From: Bacillota bacterium
GTDB taxonomy: Bacteria; Bacillota; Clostridia; Christensenellales; Pumilibacteraceae
DNA: 64,000 nucleotides
Assembly: GCA_009779975.1 (NCBI GenBank)
Contig: WRAY01000005.1
Location: 25,226 to 89,225 of the forward strand
Direction of reading: 5' to 3'
Shown here one piece after another: positions 41,873-50,590 of this stretch; the stretch's first letter is position 1, and every line of letters starts with the position of its first letter. A program made the translations under genes and the position numbers. Below the pieces are notes generated by a model. It searched no databases and was not told where the DNA came from. It was given only the letters and a program-made list of their open reading frames with translations.

Positions 41873-42625
41873 ATGAAGAAAATTGAAAACGAAAACGAAG
41901 AATTAGAAGTCGATGAACTAGTCTATACTAACGAAGACGAAAACGAGGATGAAAACGATTCCATCCTCGAGGTCGGCGACCTTGTTTTGGGCTATGATGG
42001 AAAAGCGATAACGGGCGAAATATCCTTTGGAATAAACGAAGGAGACTACTTGTGTATTATCGGTGACAACGGAACAGGCAAAAGCACGCTCCTAAAAACA
42101 ATTCTTGCTCTTCACAAGCCCATATCAGGCTGGATGGATTTAGTTCCCAGCCGAAAAGAAATAGGTTACTTGCCTCAGCAAAATGCCGTGCAAAAGGACT
42201 TTCCGTCATCAGTTTTTGAAGTTGCAATAACAGGAACTCTTTCAAAAAACAAATGGTGGATGCCATTCTATTCAAAAGAGCAGAAAGAGGACACCAAAAA
42301 AGCATTAGAGGCAACTAATTCGCTTGATTTGACGGACAAGTGCTATCGTGAACTAAGCGGCGGTCAGCAGCAAAGAGTGTTGCTGTCTCGTGCGCTGCTC
42401 GCATCAAAAAACATGATTTTCCTTGACGAGCCGACAGCCAGTCTTGATATTGATGCAAGTTGTGATTTTTATGAAACACTCAAAAAAATTAATCTTGAAA
42501 AAAACACAACAATAGTAATGGTGACACATGACATTGAAAACGCACTAAAACACTCAACACATATTTTAGATTTGAAAAAAGACGGTTTCTTTTTCGGAAC
42601 AACAAAGGAGTATCAGAATAATTAA
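41873..42625 (+). CDS. ZnuC/MntB-like ABC transporter ATPase
   Basis: 250 residues from ATG 41873. An acidic N-terminal stretch (about 1-28, ENENEELEVDE, NEDENEDEND) is unusual. The ATPase has Walker A GDNGTGKST, signature LSGGQQQR, Walker B MIFLDEP and His in VTHDIE. It partners the binding protein at 40755 and the permease at 42800. A longer frame from 41792 passes through the family A palindrome and has no ribosome site, so I reject it. Confidence 0.85.
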   Translation: MKKIENENEELEVDELVYTNEDENEDENDSILEVGDLVLGYDGKAITGEISFGINEGDYLCIIGDNGTGKSTLLKTILALHKPISGWMDLVPSRKEIGYLPQQNAVQKDFPSSVFEVAITGTLSKNKWWMPFYSKEQKEDTKKALEATNSLDLTDKCYRELSGGQQQRVLLSRALLASKNMIFLDEPTASLDIDASCDFYETLKKINLEKNTTIVMVTHDIENALKHSTHILDLKKDGFFFGTTKEYQNN

Positions 42626-42631
42626 TCACGC

Positions 42632-42770
42632 TTATCCTAGTTCAGGCAATTTTAAGTCATTCTGAGCGCAGCGAAGTATCTGTCGCAAACTATATAGTTT
42701 TACGCTTTGTTGAATTATTCGCTTTGCTCAAAATGACACCGTCCGATTTAATTTATGTCAACTAGGATAA
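42632..42770. repeat. Nested inverted repeat with family D core
   Basis: Outer arms TTATCCTAGTT (42632-42642) and AACTAGGATAA (42760-42770) enclose a family D element: GTCATTCTGAGCGCAGCGAA at 42656 against TTCGCTTTGCTCAAAATGAC ending 42737. It separates ATPase and permease genes. Confidence 0.8.
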
Positions 42771-42799
42771 TCTTGCAGTTAAATTCTGCATTGATAAAA

Positions 42800-43654
42800 A
42801 TGCTCAGTATATTTGATATTTTAAGATTTGATTTCGCTTGGATGGCGTTAATCGTTGCGGTGCTAACAGCACTAAGTGCAGCACTAATCGGAGTTCCGCT
42901 GGTTTTGAAGAGGTATTCCTTTTCGGGATTTGCCCTATCTAATGTCTCCTTTATGGCGATGACATTTGCAGTAATTATTGGCGTCAACAACAATCTTCTC
43001 ATCACAATGCCCCTAACGGTTGCCGCAGCAATACTTTTAATTCGTTTCGGAGAAAGAAAGAAAATCGGCGGTGACGCCGTTTTGGCAATGCTCAGTATTG
43101 CCGCACTTGCAATAGGTTATTTTTTAATAAATGTTTTCACAGTTCGCGGAAATGTTACCGCCGCAGAGTTCAACATTTTGGCAACTCTTTTTGGCGGAAA
43201 CGCCATCATGGAATTAACATGGGCTCAAGTCGGCATAAGTGTCGGAATGGCTGCAGGGGTTGTGATTACATTTTTGTTTTTCTACAACAGAACCTTTGCC
43301 GTCACATTTGACTCAAACTTTATGCAGGCAACAGGGCAAAAAGCAAATGTCTATGAACTCATTATTGCTGCTATTGTCGGAATTGTTGTTGCCCTCTCAA
43401 TGCAATTTGTCGGTTCTTTATTGACTTCTGCTTTGATTATTTTTCCGGCACTCAGTGCAATGAGAGTTGCCAAATCCTACAAAAAAGTAAACATCGTCTC
43501 CGCCATTGTTGCGGTTAGTGCGGCACTGTTCGGAGTGTTGTTTTCAATGCTCATCACTTCGCCGCCGGGTGTCACTGTTATAGTTGTGAATGTAGTAGTT
43601 TTTGGAGTAATGTATCTAGTGGGAATAATATATAGAAAAAAACTAAAAACTTAA
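42800..43654 (+). CDS. ZnuB/MntC-like ABC-3 family permease
   Basis: About 284 residues with eight or so helices, family ABC-3 (ZnuB). Blocks include LSAALIGVPLVLKRYSFSGF, then VGSLLTSALIIFPALSAMRVA near 215-235. I prefer ATG 42800 over ATG 42755, because the earlier start lies in the arm of the inverted repeat. Neither has a good ribosome site. It completes the zinc/manganese-type importer with the genes at 40755 and 41873. Confidence 0.85.
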   Translation: MLSIFDILRFDFAWMALIVAVLTALSAALIGVPLVLKRYSFSGFALSNVSFMAMTFAVIIGVNNNLLITMPLTVAAAILLIRFGERKKIGGDAVLAMLSIAALAIGYFLINVFTVRGNVTAAEFNILATLFGGNAIMELTWAQVGISVGMAAGVVITFLFFYNRTFAVTFDSNFMQATGQKANVYELIIAAIVGIVVALSMQFVGSLLTSALIIFPALSAMRVAKSYKKVNIVSAIVAVSAALFGVLFSMLITSPPGVTVIVVNVVVFGVMYLVGIIYRKKLKT

Positions 43655-43711
43655 ACCTTGAAAATAATAAAGTGTTGTGACAAATATGTTGCGGCATGAA
43701 GGAACAAAAAA

Positions 43712-44008
43712 ATGCAAAAGAACACAAACAAGCAGCACTCTCAAAGCAAAAGCGCACAAAGGAGTGCTGAGGCAAAAAAACGGAGCGAAGAGCGGCAAAA
43801 ACAACTTGCCAAAAAGAAAAGAATTAGGGTTATTGTTATAATTGTTGCGGTTGTAATCGCAATTGGCTTAATAATAGGGCTTAGTGTTGCCTTTGCAGGT
43901 GAAAATCCATGTATTGAGACTTGCAATTGGCATTCGGGAAGTGTGAATACTTGTCATTGTCATGGTCGCTGCAACACACCCGGATGCAGATGTCACACAA
44001 GTCATTAG
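43712..44008 (+). CDS. Small membrane protein with Cys/His-rich tail
   Basis: 98 residues, ATG 43712 behind GAAGGAACAAAAAA. Lys-rich N-terminus (about 1-38), one transmembrane helix (about 39-62), and an exposed tail with many Cys and His (CIETCNWHSG, CHCHGRCNTPGCRCHTSH). The tail may bind metal ions, and the gene directly follows the metal transporter, but no family is known to me. Confidence 0.65.
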   Translation: MQKNTNKQHSQSKSAQRSAEAKKRSEERQKQLAKKKRIRVIVIIVAVVIAIGLIIGLSVAFAGENPCIETCNWHSGSVNTCHCHGRCNTPGCRCHTSH

Positions 44009-44059
44009 TATTTGCTTTAGACTTATTTAAAACTGATTGACTATAATGGAGAAAGAACT

Positions 44060-44416
44060 ATGAAACATTTAACAAAAAAACAAGTGAATATAATTATCGC
44101 AGTTAGTGTTGTTGCGCTTGTGCTTTTTGCAGTTGTGGCATATTTTGCATTTAGTGAAACGCTGACAACTTTTGCATGTCTTGACGGAACTTGTGACGGC
44201 TCTCATAATGGCGGTGAGGGTAATAATTTATTATGGATACTTTTATCGGTTGGTGTTGTCCTAATCATCGGCGGATTGATTGCCGGACTTTTAATCTACA
44301 ATCACAACCAAAACAAAAAACATCGCCGAAACCCTAACAAAAAAGGCGGAAAAACGGGACAAAATAATAAAAATCCAAACAGCAAAAATCAAAACAATAA
44401 TAACAAAAGAAGATAA
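44060..44416 (+). CDS. Small two-helix membrane protein, unknown
   Basis: 118 residues, ATG behind GGAGAAAGAACT. Helices at about 10-30 and 58-82 flank a short loop with CLDGTCDGSHNGG; the C-terminus is Asn/Lys-rich and basic. It resembles the preceding gene in having a Cys/His motif outside one helix. Function unknown. Confidence 0.6.
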   Translation: MKHLTKKQVNIIIAVSVVALVLFAVVAYFAFSETLTTFACLDGTCDGSHNGGEGNNLLWILLSVGVVLIIGGLIAGLLIYNHNQNKKHRRNPNKKGGKTGQNNKNPNSKNQNNNNKRR

Positions 44417-44423
44417 TTTTACA

Positions 44424-45683
44424 ATGAACTATCTCGACTACTTAACAAAATTTCAAATGTTCACCCTAAATCCGACACTTGCAACGGTCGGATTTTTTAT
44501 GGAGAAACTAGGCAACCCTCACAAAAAATTCAAGAGCATCTATGTGACGGGGACGAACGGAAAGGGAAGTGTCTGCGAAACTCTTTTTGCTGTTTTGACT
44601 AATTCCGGCTATAAAACAGGCAAATTCATGAGTCCGGTTTTGCTTGATTTGAATGAATACATTGCGATAGGCGATAATTATATAAATTCTGAAGAAATTG
44701 ATGAATACTTGGTTGACCTAAAACCGCTCATCGAAGAAAAACAAAATGAAGGAGTGTTTGTCACCTTTTGGGAAGTGATAACAGCACTCTCTATTATGCA
44801 TTTTGCAAAACACAAAGTCGACATCGCAATAATAGAAACAGGAATAGAAAGTCCTGTTGACTGCACAAACATCATTGACCCAATCCTGACAATAATAACA
44901 AAAGTAGATGTCGACCATGAAGCACTCTTAGGCACAACAGTAGAAGAAAATATGCGTGAGGTCATTAAATGCATAAAACCGAATGTCCCTGTGATAACAT
45001 CGAATAACTTAGGTAGGGGGGGCAGTTTGCCGCCTGCACTTCACCTCATAAAAGCAACCGCCAAAGACGCTAAAAACTTTAAAACCCCCTTAAAAGGAAA
45101 ATTTCAAAAAGAAAACTTAAGCCTCGCTTTAAAATGCTTTGAACTCCTAAACCAAAAAGGTTTTAATATATCAAACGAGCAAATTCATGAGGGTCTGAAA
45201 AAAATAAAACATCGTGCCAGATTTGAAACAATATCAAAAAGCCCATTAGTTATATTCGACGGCTGTCACAACGCAAACGCAGTCGAGGCTTTTGTAGAAA
45301 CACTTTCAACACAAGAGGACGGAGTAATTTGTTCTAATTCTCTAAAACTCTCAATCATCGTTGCCCTCTTAAAAGACAAAGACCTAAATTCTTTCATGAA
45401 TGCTTTCGCAAAAGGAATAAAGAAAATCACCAAATCAAAAAAAGTAAAAATCATTTTCACCTCAGGCACAAGTGTTCTTCAACAAGGCGGCTCTTTGGGC
45501 GTATTTCATTCATCAAACAAACTAAACGAAGCATACTCGAAACACTCAAAAAACAATGAATATAATCCTCAACTAATAGAATCATCTTTTGAAGATGCTC
45601 TCAAAAACATCAAAAACAATGAAACAACATTCATAATAGGCAGTTTCAAAACCTACAAAAAAGCAATGGAGATACTATCCTAA
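44424..45683 (+). CDS. folC: Folylpolyglutamate/dihydrofolate synthase
   Basis: Adds glutamate to folates (and in many bacteria to dihydropteroate). It has the Mur-ligase P-loop VTGTNGKGSVCE, the family block FMSPVLLDLNEYIAI, the HxxxLG motif in DVDHEALLGTT, and a C-terminal FDGCHNANAVEAF block. Between residues about 190 and 210 a family A hairpin is read in frame (LGRGGSLPPALH), replacing the normal loop near the central domain. ATG 44424 has no clear ribosome site. The stop overlaps by 4 bp the stop of the convergent flippase gene. Confidence 0.9.
   Translation: MNYLDYLTKFQMFTLNPTLATVGFFMEKLGNPHKKFKSIYVTGTNGKGSVCETLFAVLTNSGYKTGKFMSPVLLDLNEYIAIGDNYINSEEIDEYLVDLKPLIEEKQNEGVFVTFWEVITALSIMHFAKHKVDIAIIETGIESPVDCTNIIDPILTIITKVDVDHEALLGTTVEENMREVIKCIKPNVPVITSNNLGRGGSLPPALHLIKATAKDAKNFKTPLKGKFQKENLSLALKCFELLNQKGFNISNEQIHEGLKKIKHRARFETISKSPLVIFDGCHNANAVEAFVETLSTQEDGVICSNSLKLSIIVALLKDKDLNSFMNAFAKGIKKITKSKKVKIIFTSGTSVLQQGGSLGVFHSSNKLNEAYSKHSKNNEYNPQLIESSFEDALKNIKNNETTFIIGSFKTYKKAMEILS
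45012..45039 (+). repeat. Family A palindrome in frame inside folC
   Basis: GGTAGGGGGGGCAGTTTGCC then GCCTGCAC. It encodes GRGGSLPPAL in the middle of the synthase. Confidence 0.75.
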
Positions 45684-47200
45684 CTAGGCTTTTTCTTTCC
45701 GAATAATTTTTTCAAAGGTCTTTTCTTGAATTTGAATCCAAAATCATAAACTGAAAATACCATCATGAGCGCACCCATAAAGACAAAACCGGTAAAGCCT
45801 GAAATGCCAAGATTCAAAAACATCGGGAGCGGCATCAAAAGTGAATGAAGCGAACGAACTAAAAAGAGGGTGGGGAAACACAAAACAAGACACTTTATTA
45901 AGGTTGGAATGACATTTAGTTTTATTCCGACCTTTCTTCTTATCACTAAGATATCCAAAACACTCGATGTTGTCAAAGAAAGGAACATTCCAATCAAGAA
46001 AATCTCAATTCTAAACCCGCGGATGAAACTAAACATCAATGTAAACATAATGCCTGCGCCTATGAGGTAGTTAAAGAAACTATGCCTTTGTAAATCGAGT
46101 GAATTCATCATCGAACTTGTTATACTCTCAATCGCCATTGGAATTAGTATCCAAGCACTAAGTCTGACAAATCTTCCGGCGAGTGCATTTTCAGGACCAT
46201 AAATAAAAATTCCCAAGTTCTCGCCAAGACCGGCAAGAAGCGGAATAAAAAATGAGGCAACAACTATTGCAAAGGCTATGGCATTTGTCACTTGTTTTTG
46301 GACGCTCTTCATGTCTTTTTGGGCATATGAACGAGATAGTGTCGGTATCATGACATATGATAAAGAGCCGACAGCAACAATCGGAATATACAAAAGCGGA
46401 AGCGCCATTCCGACACTCGCCCCGAAAATATACATGCTCTCTTCGCTTGTCAGTCCTTGCTGCATTAATAAAAACGGAACAACAATAGCAATCAGTGAGC
46501 CGACAAGTGTGTTTGACGCCCTTATCATGGTGATAGGAACACTTTGTTTTAAAAGCGGTTTGATATAGCCTTTTGGATTTCTTAGCCTTCCTTTCAATCG
46601 AATATATGCCGCAACACACAAAACAGCAGTGAGGCCGACAGCCGCAGAAAGTGAAACCGCTGTCATTCTAAGCCTGTCAAAACCTAGGGCAAACAACAAC
46701 ACACAAAGCCCAATCCGGACAATTTGCTCACACAACTCAATGATGGAAATAGTTATGTATTTTTCATGCCCCCACAAATACCCTCGAAATGCCGAAAAAA
46801 TTCCGCTGAAAATTACAGCAGGCAATAGCAGCAAAACGAGTGTCATTGAAGCAGGGGATGCAAAAACATTTGCCAAAGAGTTTCTAAATATCAAAAACAC
46901 CGCCGCAATAATAACGCTTGTGACAATTCCGGAGATGAACGCTGCAGTAACAGTCGAGTGCTGAGCATTGAGGTTTCCTTTGTTTTTGTGAATAGCAGTG
47001 AACTTTGAAACAATCAAAGGAATACCGCTTGTCGTGAGCGTCAAAAAAACAAAAAACAGCGACAATGCAACTTGGTAAATGCCGATTGCCGCCGGCCCTA
47101 ATTCACGAGCCAAAAATATTTTAAAACCAAACCCTAACAATCTGTCAACAACAGCAAATATTGTGAGTATTAAAACCGCCTTAGCCAAAGTCTTTCGCAT
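45680..47200 (-). CDS. SpoVB/MurJ-like polysaccharide flippase
   Basis: 506 residues with about 14 hydrophobic helices, of the MATE/MVF-like polysaccharide biosynthesis (SpoVB) family. Blocks are LTTSGIPLIVSKF near residue 58, AFRGYLWGHEKYITIS near 133, and SAAVGLTAVL. The protein likely flips lipid-linked wall or spore-cortex precursors. ATG 47200 has no clear ribosome site on the minus strand. The gene runs convergent to folC. Confidence 0.85.
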   Translation of the reverse strand: MRKTLAKAVLILTIFAVVDRLLGFGFKIFLARELGPAAIGIYQVALSLFFVFLTLTTSGIPLIVSKFTAIHKNKGNLNAQHSTVTAAFISGIVTSVIIAAVFLIFRNSLANVFASPASMTLVLLLLPAVIFSGIFSAFRGYLWGHEKYITISIIELCEQIVRIGLCVLLFALGFDRLRMTAVSLSAAVGLTAVLCVAAYIRLKGRLRNPKGYIKPLLKQSVPITMIRASNTLVGSLIAIVVPFLLMQQGLTSEESMYIFGASVGMALPLLYIPIVAVGSLSYVMIPTLSRSYAQKDMKSVQKQVTNAIAFAIVVASFFIPLLAGLGENLGIFIYGPENALAGRFVRLSAWILIPMAIESITSSMMNSLDLQRHSFFNYLIGAGIMFTLMFSFIRGFRIEIFLIGMFLSLTTSSVLDILVIRRKVGIKLNVIPTLIKCLVLCFPTLFLVRSLHSLLMPLPMFLNLGISGFTGFVFMGALMMVFSVYDFGFKFKKRPLKKLFGKKKPS

Positions 47201-47312
47201 ACACTATTAATTTTATTTTGAATTTGTCCCCATTATGACGATATTGTGACGATACTTATCTTTTTTCGACAAAAAATACGAATTAAAAAACATACTAGCA
47301 GAACCGAACAAA

Positions 47313-47387
47313 AAGGGTCTTCGACCCCTTTGTTGGGGTTGTTCTAGTAACAGCAATATCCAACAAGAGTGTTGAAAACACTTGACA
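47313..47387. repeat. Family C element (copy 4)
   Basis: 75 bp, one base different from copy 3 at 28666-28740. Its last six bases are the -35 box of the next gene. Confidence 0.9.
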
Positions 47388-47410
47388 AAAACCAAATTTT
47401 GTGCTAAAAT
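47382..47410 (+). promoter_or_regulatory. Promoter with -35 box supplied by a family C element
   Basis: TTGACA at 47382-47387, 17-bp spacer, TAAAAT at 47405-47410. Confidence 0.75.
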
Positions 47411-47476
47411 CCAAGTATACTTAAAAAAATTATATCCTGTTGTGAAATTTAAAAATAAAAAAACCGGAGAAAAATA

Positions 47477-47719
47477 ATGTTTAAAATGACCAAGACAAGA
47501 AAGAATTTAATCATCGGGGCGATAGCCCTGACACTTGTTGCAGTGCTAACATTTATCTGTCTTAGCGGAGCGATAAGAGCGGCGGCTGATTATGCTAGAC
47601 TTGAGTCATATCACTTTGTTGTGGAAGATGAATTGCAGTATTTGCCCCCCATCTCCGAACTTGAATCAACTCAAAGACGAGTGAACGAGGGAGAGGAAAC
47701 TCCCTACATAATGGTCTAG
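47477..47719 (+). CDS. Small membrane protein, unknown, C-terminus cut by a repeat
   Basis: 80 residues, ATG behind ACCGGAGAAAAATA. One helix at about 12-35, then an acidic exposed tail. The stop codon TAG lies in the first bases of the GGGGACGGTG repeat, so the original end may have been lost. No family recognised. Confidence 0.55.
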   Translation: MFKMTKTRKNLIIGAIALTLVAVLTFICLSGAIRAAADYARLESYHFVVEDELQYLPPISELESTQRRVNEGEETPYIMV

Positions 47720-47886
47720 GGGACGGTGATTGAGACATCCTGATGATTTGATATAAACAGATAGAGTATTTTGATTGACAGAGTTATAAATAAGAAGTAT
47801 AATGATAATATGGAATTACAAAGTATGTTGTCGATAGCACCGTCCCTTCGACCCCCGTCCCTTCGACCCCGTCCCCACCCCTTAGG
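47716..47886. repeat. GGGGACGGTG/CACCGTCCC inverted repeat with direct repeats
   Basis: CTAGGGGACGGTG (47717-47729) faces CACCGTCCC near 47839. CGTCCCTTCGACCCC units then repeat two to three times. The stretch ends with a TTAG that mirrors the CTAG start. Confidence 0.6.
47775..47803 (+). promoter_or_regulatory. Promoter of a tiny leaderless ORF
   Basis: TTGACA at 47775-47780, 17-bp spacer, TATAAT at 47798-47803, ATG 6 bp downstream. It is a near-ideal promoter inside the repeat-flanked segment. Confidence 0.65.
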
Positions 47887-47896
47887 ACAAACTTAG
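47810..47896 (+). CDS. Tiny ORF of 28 residues, probably broken
   Basis: It starts MELQSMLSIAP and then reads through the CGTCCCTTCGACC repeats (SLRPPSLRPRP). The promoter and leaderless start look real, but the coding part is probably the 5' stub of a gene destroyed by a repeat insertion. It could also be only a transcript start of the downstream lipoprotein gene. Confidence 0.3.
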   Translation: MELQSMLSIAPSLRPPSLRPRPHPLGQT

Positions 47897-48061
47897 ACCA
47901 ACTTTTGAATCTTGTTTTAATTCAAAATGTCTATCATAAAAAAAGTTCGGATTTTTATAACTAAAAAGGCTTAATGGCAATTTAAAAAGATGTTAATAAT
48001 CTCGAAAATAACTGAAGAATGACTAGAGAAAAAAGTATTTTAACATCAAAAGGAGAAAAAA

Positions 48062-49606
48062 ATGAAAAAATTATTTAATATGAATGTGGTTACTGTGAAA
48101 ATACTACTGATAATATTGGGGTTATCTTTTTCCATGGTATTTATTGGTAGTTGCACAAATAATAATAGCGGAGAGAGAAAATTCTTTCACTTAAGTCCTG
48201 AGGGGTATGAGACTATGGTGGCATGGGATGTTCAAATTGAGAGACAACGAGTAGAGAGATTGCATAATAAACTTGCTGATGATGTTGAATTTCTTTCGGA
48301 ACTTTTTTATGAATGGTTTCAATTGGAAATTTCAGCAAATAGTGTTGAAGAATTTTGGAAATTATATGAAAAAATTCATTATGAAAATAGCCATACATTT
48401 GAAAACATAATGACAAATAGAACTATAATAATTCTAGACGGTTTTGTTATGGGGAATTGGTTTCATGGAGAGTTGGTGAGGACAAGTGAAAATGAGTATA
48501 TTAGTGGTGAGGAGCAAAATACTATTTTTAGATTTCAAGCAGACGGAAACCTCAGAGTTTATCAAATGTCTTGGTTTTGTGAAGAATATTGGGTTTTTGA
48601 GTTTGTTTTGTTTGATGGTGAAGTTTTAAACATGGGAAATGTTTTTGGAAATATGCATGCAAGTGACTCCGGTTGGCTGTCATGGGATATGGGTTATTTG
48701 AATGAGTGGAATTTATCATGGACAAACAGAAGTCTTGTTGTTCGAACAGATATTCAAAGGGCAGGAGAAAATAATACTGAAGTAGTATTTGGCTTTTTGC
48801 CGCATCTTTATGATACTTTAAGAGTAGGCACAGGGAGAAACCGTATTAGAGTGCAAGTATTTGGTGTGAGATTAATCAATGATGGACAAATAGAATTTTT
48901 GGAAAGCAATATTTCTTCGCTAACGGTGAGAATTTCACGAATTATTTATGAGGAAACAGCATCGCCAACCAATGTTAGAATAGTAAATCATCAACTTGTT
49001 TGGCAAGAACAGCATGATAATTTTGTGAATAATTATGTTTATGTGAAAAGTGCCGGCAATGAAACCTTCGAAAATAAAACAAGAGATGTTCATGGAAGGT
49101 TTCTCGTTGGCTCACTTGGTCTTGAGCAAGGAAGAAATGTGGTGAGATTATCTTCGATAGATTGGGAACGCAGTTTAAACAGAGGTATTTTGAGGGTATG
49201 GACAGTGTCTCAAAGTGTGTATTTTGATGTTTATATTAATGAGGTCATCAAAGGACAAATGCCAGTTCCTTTTAACTTAGAGTTTGAGTGGCGGAGACTT
49301 TGGGAGGTAGATTATTTTCAGTGGTCTCTTTCATGGGAAGTGCCTAGTGCCGGATATATCATACAACCTAACTCTACTGTTTGGTCTTACCTATATATAA
49401 AATGGGAAGGAGAGGATAGTTGGATAAGAGTAAATGAAGGAGAAGGTCGTTGGAGAATGTATTCGCAATATTCACAAATAGTCGAAGGAGGCATATTCCA
49501 AATTAGAGTAAAAACTGTTGGGAGAAGCGTTCTTTATGAAAATGGTTCACTTGTAATCATAACCGATTCGGACTATGTCTATTTTGAATTGGATATTACA
49601 ACATGA
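48062..49606 (+). CDS. Large lipoprotein of unknown function
   Basis: 514 residues, ATG behind AAAAGGAGAAAAA. The signal ends in a lipobox-like FIGSC (Cys about residue 31). The mature protein is rich in Trp, Glu and Val with a beta pattern. It has two or three segments of the kind found in FN3-like domains (PTNVRIVNHQLVWQE near 302, PFNLEFEWRRLWEVDYFQW near 400), a distant echo of the C-terminal domains of the protein at 9661. The function is unknown. Confidence 0.7.
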   Translation: MKKLFNMNVVTVKILLIILGLSFSMVFIGSCTNNNSGERKFFHLSPEGYETMVAWDVQIERQRVERLHNKLADDVEFLSELFYEWFQLEISANSVEEFWKLYEKIHYENSHTFENIMTNRTIIILDGFVMGNWFHGELVRTSENEYISGEEQNTIFRFQADGNLRVYQMSWFCEEYWVFEFVLFDGEVLNMGNVFGNMHASDSGWLSWDMGYLNEWNLSWTNRSLVVRTDIQRAGENNTEVVFGFLPHLYDTLRVGTGRNRIRVQVFGVRLINDGQIEFLESNISSLTVRISRIIYEETASPTNVRIVNHQLVWQEQHDNFVNNYVYVKSAGNETFENKTRDVHGRFLVGSLGLEQGRNVVRLSSIDWERSLNRGILRVWTVSQSVYFDVYINEVIKGQMPVPFNLEFEWRRLWEVDYFQWSLSWEVPSAGYIIQPNSTVWSYLYIKWEGEDSWIRVNEGEGRWRMYSQYSQIVEGGIFQIRVKTVGRSVLYENGSLVIITDSDYVYFELDITT

Positions 49607-49782
49607 GATAATTGGTCTAGTTTTTCCGCAGTCTGACGATGTTATCGATAAGTGACTGTAAGAGGATGAAAATAAATCGATATTGATGATGCCGTAAAAA
49701 GGAAGAATGCAAATTTTAATGTGAACTCTAAAAAGTGGACAATAAAAACATTAAAAACATTTGCTTTTTTGCGAAAAAACGC

Positions 49783-49811
49783 TTGACAAGGAAATTTAGT
49801 TTTGTTATATT
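49783..49811 (+). promoter_or_regulatory. Promoter of the rplU-prp-rpmA operon
   Basis: TTGACA at 49783-49788, 17-bp spacer, TATATT at 49806-49811. A leader of about 60 nt follows; in Bacillota this place often holds an L21 leader structure, which I cannot confirm here. Confidence 0.8.
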
Positions 49812-49880
49812 AGTGATTGCGTGCTGAAAGGTGCGTTAATTTTTGTGGGCGAAATTGCTCAAAAATCGGAGAAAAACATT

Positions 49881-50183
49881 ATGTATGCAATAATCAATTG
49901 CGGCGGAAAGCAATTCAAAGTCTCAGTTGGAGATGTTATCGAGGTTGAAAAACTCGAAAGTCCAGAGGGTTCAAAAATTGAACTTGATGTTTTGATGATT
50001 TCAAAAGACGAGAAAGTAACAGCAGGAGAAGAGACTGCGAAAGTAAAAGCAAGTGCGGAAGTCATCTCTCACGGAAAAGGAAAAAAACTAACAGTTTTTA
50101 CTTACAAAGCGAAGAAAAATGTCAGACGCAAACTAGGTCATCGTCAACCGTTTACGAAACTAAAAATCGTTAAAATAGGATAA
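49881..50183 (+). CDS. rplU: Ribosomal protein L21 (bL21)
   Basis: 100 residues, full length: [19 protein letters not shown], then the C-terminal [15 protein letters not shown]. It binds 23S rRNA in the large subunit. ATG 49881 follows ATCGGAGAAAAACATT. An upstream in-frame extension from 49821 is not part of the protein. It is the first gene of the standard rplU-prp-rpmA unit. Confidence 0.96.
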   Translation: MYAIINCGGKQFKVSVGDVIEVEKLESPEGSKIELDVLMISKDEKVTAGEETAKVKASAEVISHGKGKKLTVFTYKAKKNVRRKLGHRQPFTKLKIVKIG

Positions 50184-50191
50184 CATTTAAG

Positions 50192-50527
50192 GTGACAAAT
50201 ATTACTATCACAAAAAAGTTTGATGAGATAATCAAAGTTGTTGCCATCGGGCATACCGGATATGCAAGTGAGGGCGAGGACATTGTGTGTGCGGCAGTTT
50301 CAAGCGTTATTCAAACAGCGGTTTTAGGTCTTATGCAAGTTGCCTCAATACCGATTGAATTCAAACAAGATGCCGATATTGCTCTCATGGAAATAATAAT
50401 TCCTGAACTTGACGACGACGAAGACAGGCATAATGCAAACCTAATCCTTAACACAATGTTATGCGGCATCACAAACTTAGTTGAAAATTATGGTAAATAC
50501 ATCAAACTGAACATCAAAAAACAATAA
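50192..50527 (+). CDS. prp: Ribosomal-processing cysteine protease Prp
   Basis: Cleaves the N-terminal extension of L27 before it enters the ribosome. 111 residues; catalytic His and Cys are in GHTGYASEGEDIVCAAVS. The start is GTG 50192, behind TTTAAGGTGAC, 8 bp after rplU. Its likely target, L27 with a cleavable start, is encoded two genes later in the same operon. Confidence 0.93.
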   Translation: MTNITITKKFDEIIKVVAIGHTGYASEGEDIVCAAVSSVIQTAVLGLMQVASIPIEFKQDADIALMEIIIPELDDDEDRHNANLILNTMLCGITNLVENYGKYIKLNIKKQ

Positions 50528-50553
50528 TTAGTGACGGTCACTGACCGTTTGAA
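50527..50553. repeat. Short palindrome GGTCA-C-TGACC between prp and rpmA
   Basis: ACGGTCACTGACCGT has 7-bp arms around one base and shares its core with the family A copies in the U32 and comEC genes. Confidence 0.6.
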
Positions 50554-50590
50554 CAACTTAACAAAAAGAATTCCACGGAGGAAAACAATC

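Noticed and set aside
44980..45050. Frameshift in folC around the glycine-rich segment
   Set aside because: The frame stays open on both sides and the segment equals a family A hairpin; it is an in-frame insertion.
49812..49880. L21 leader RNA in front of rplU
   Set aside because: The position is right, but I could not draw a convincing conserved structure.
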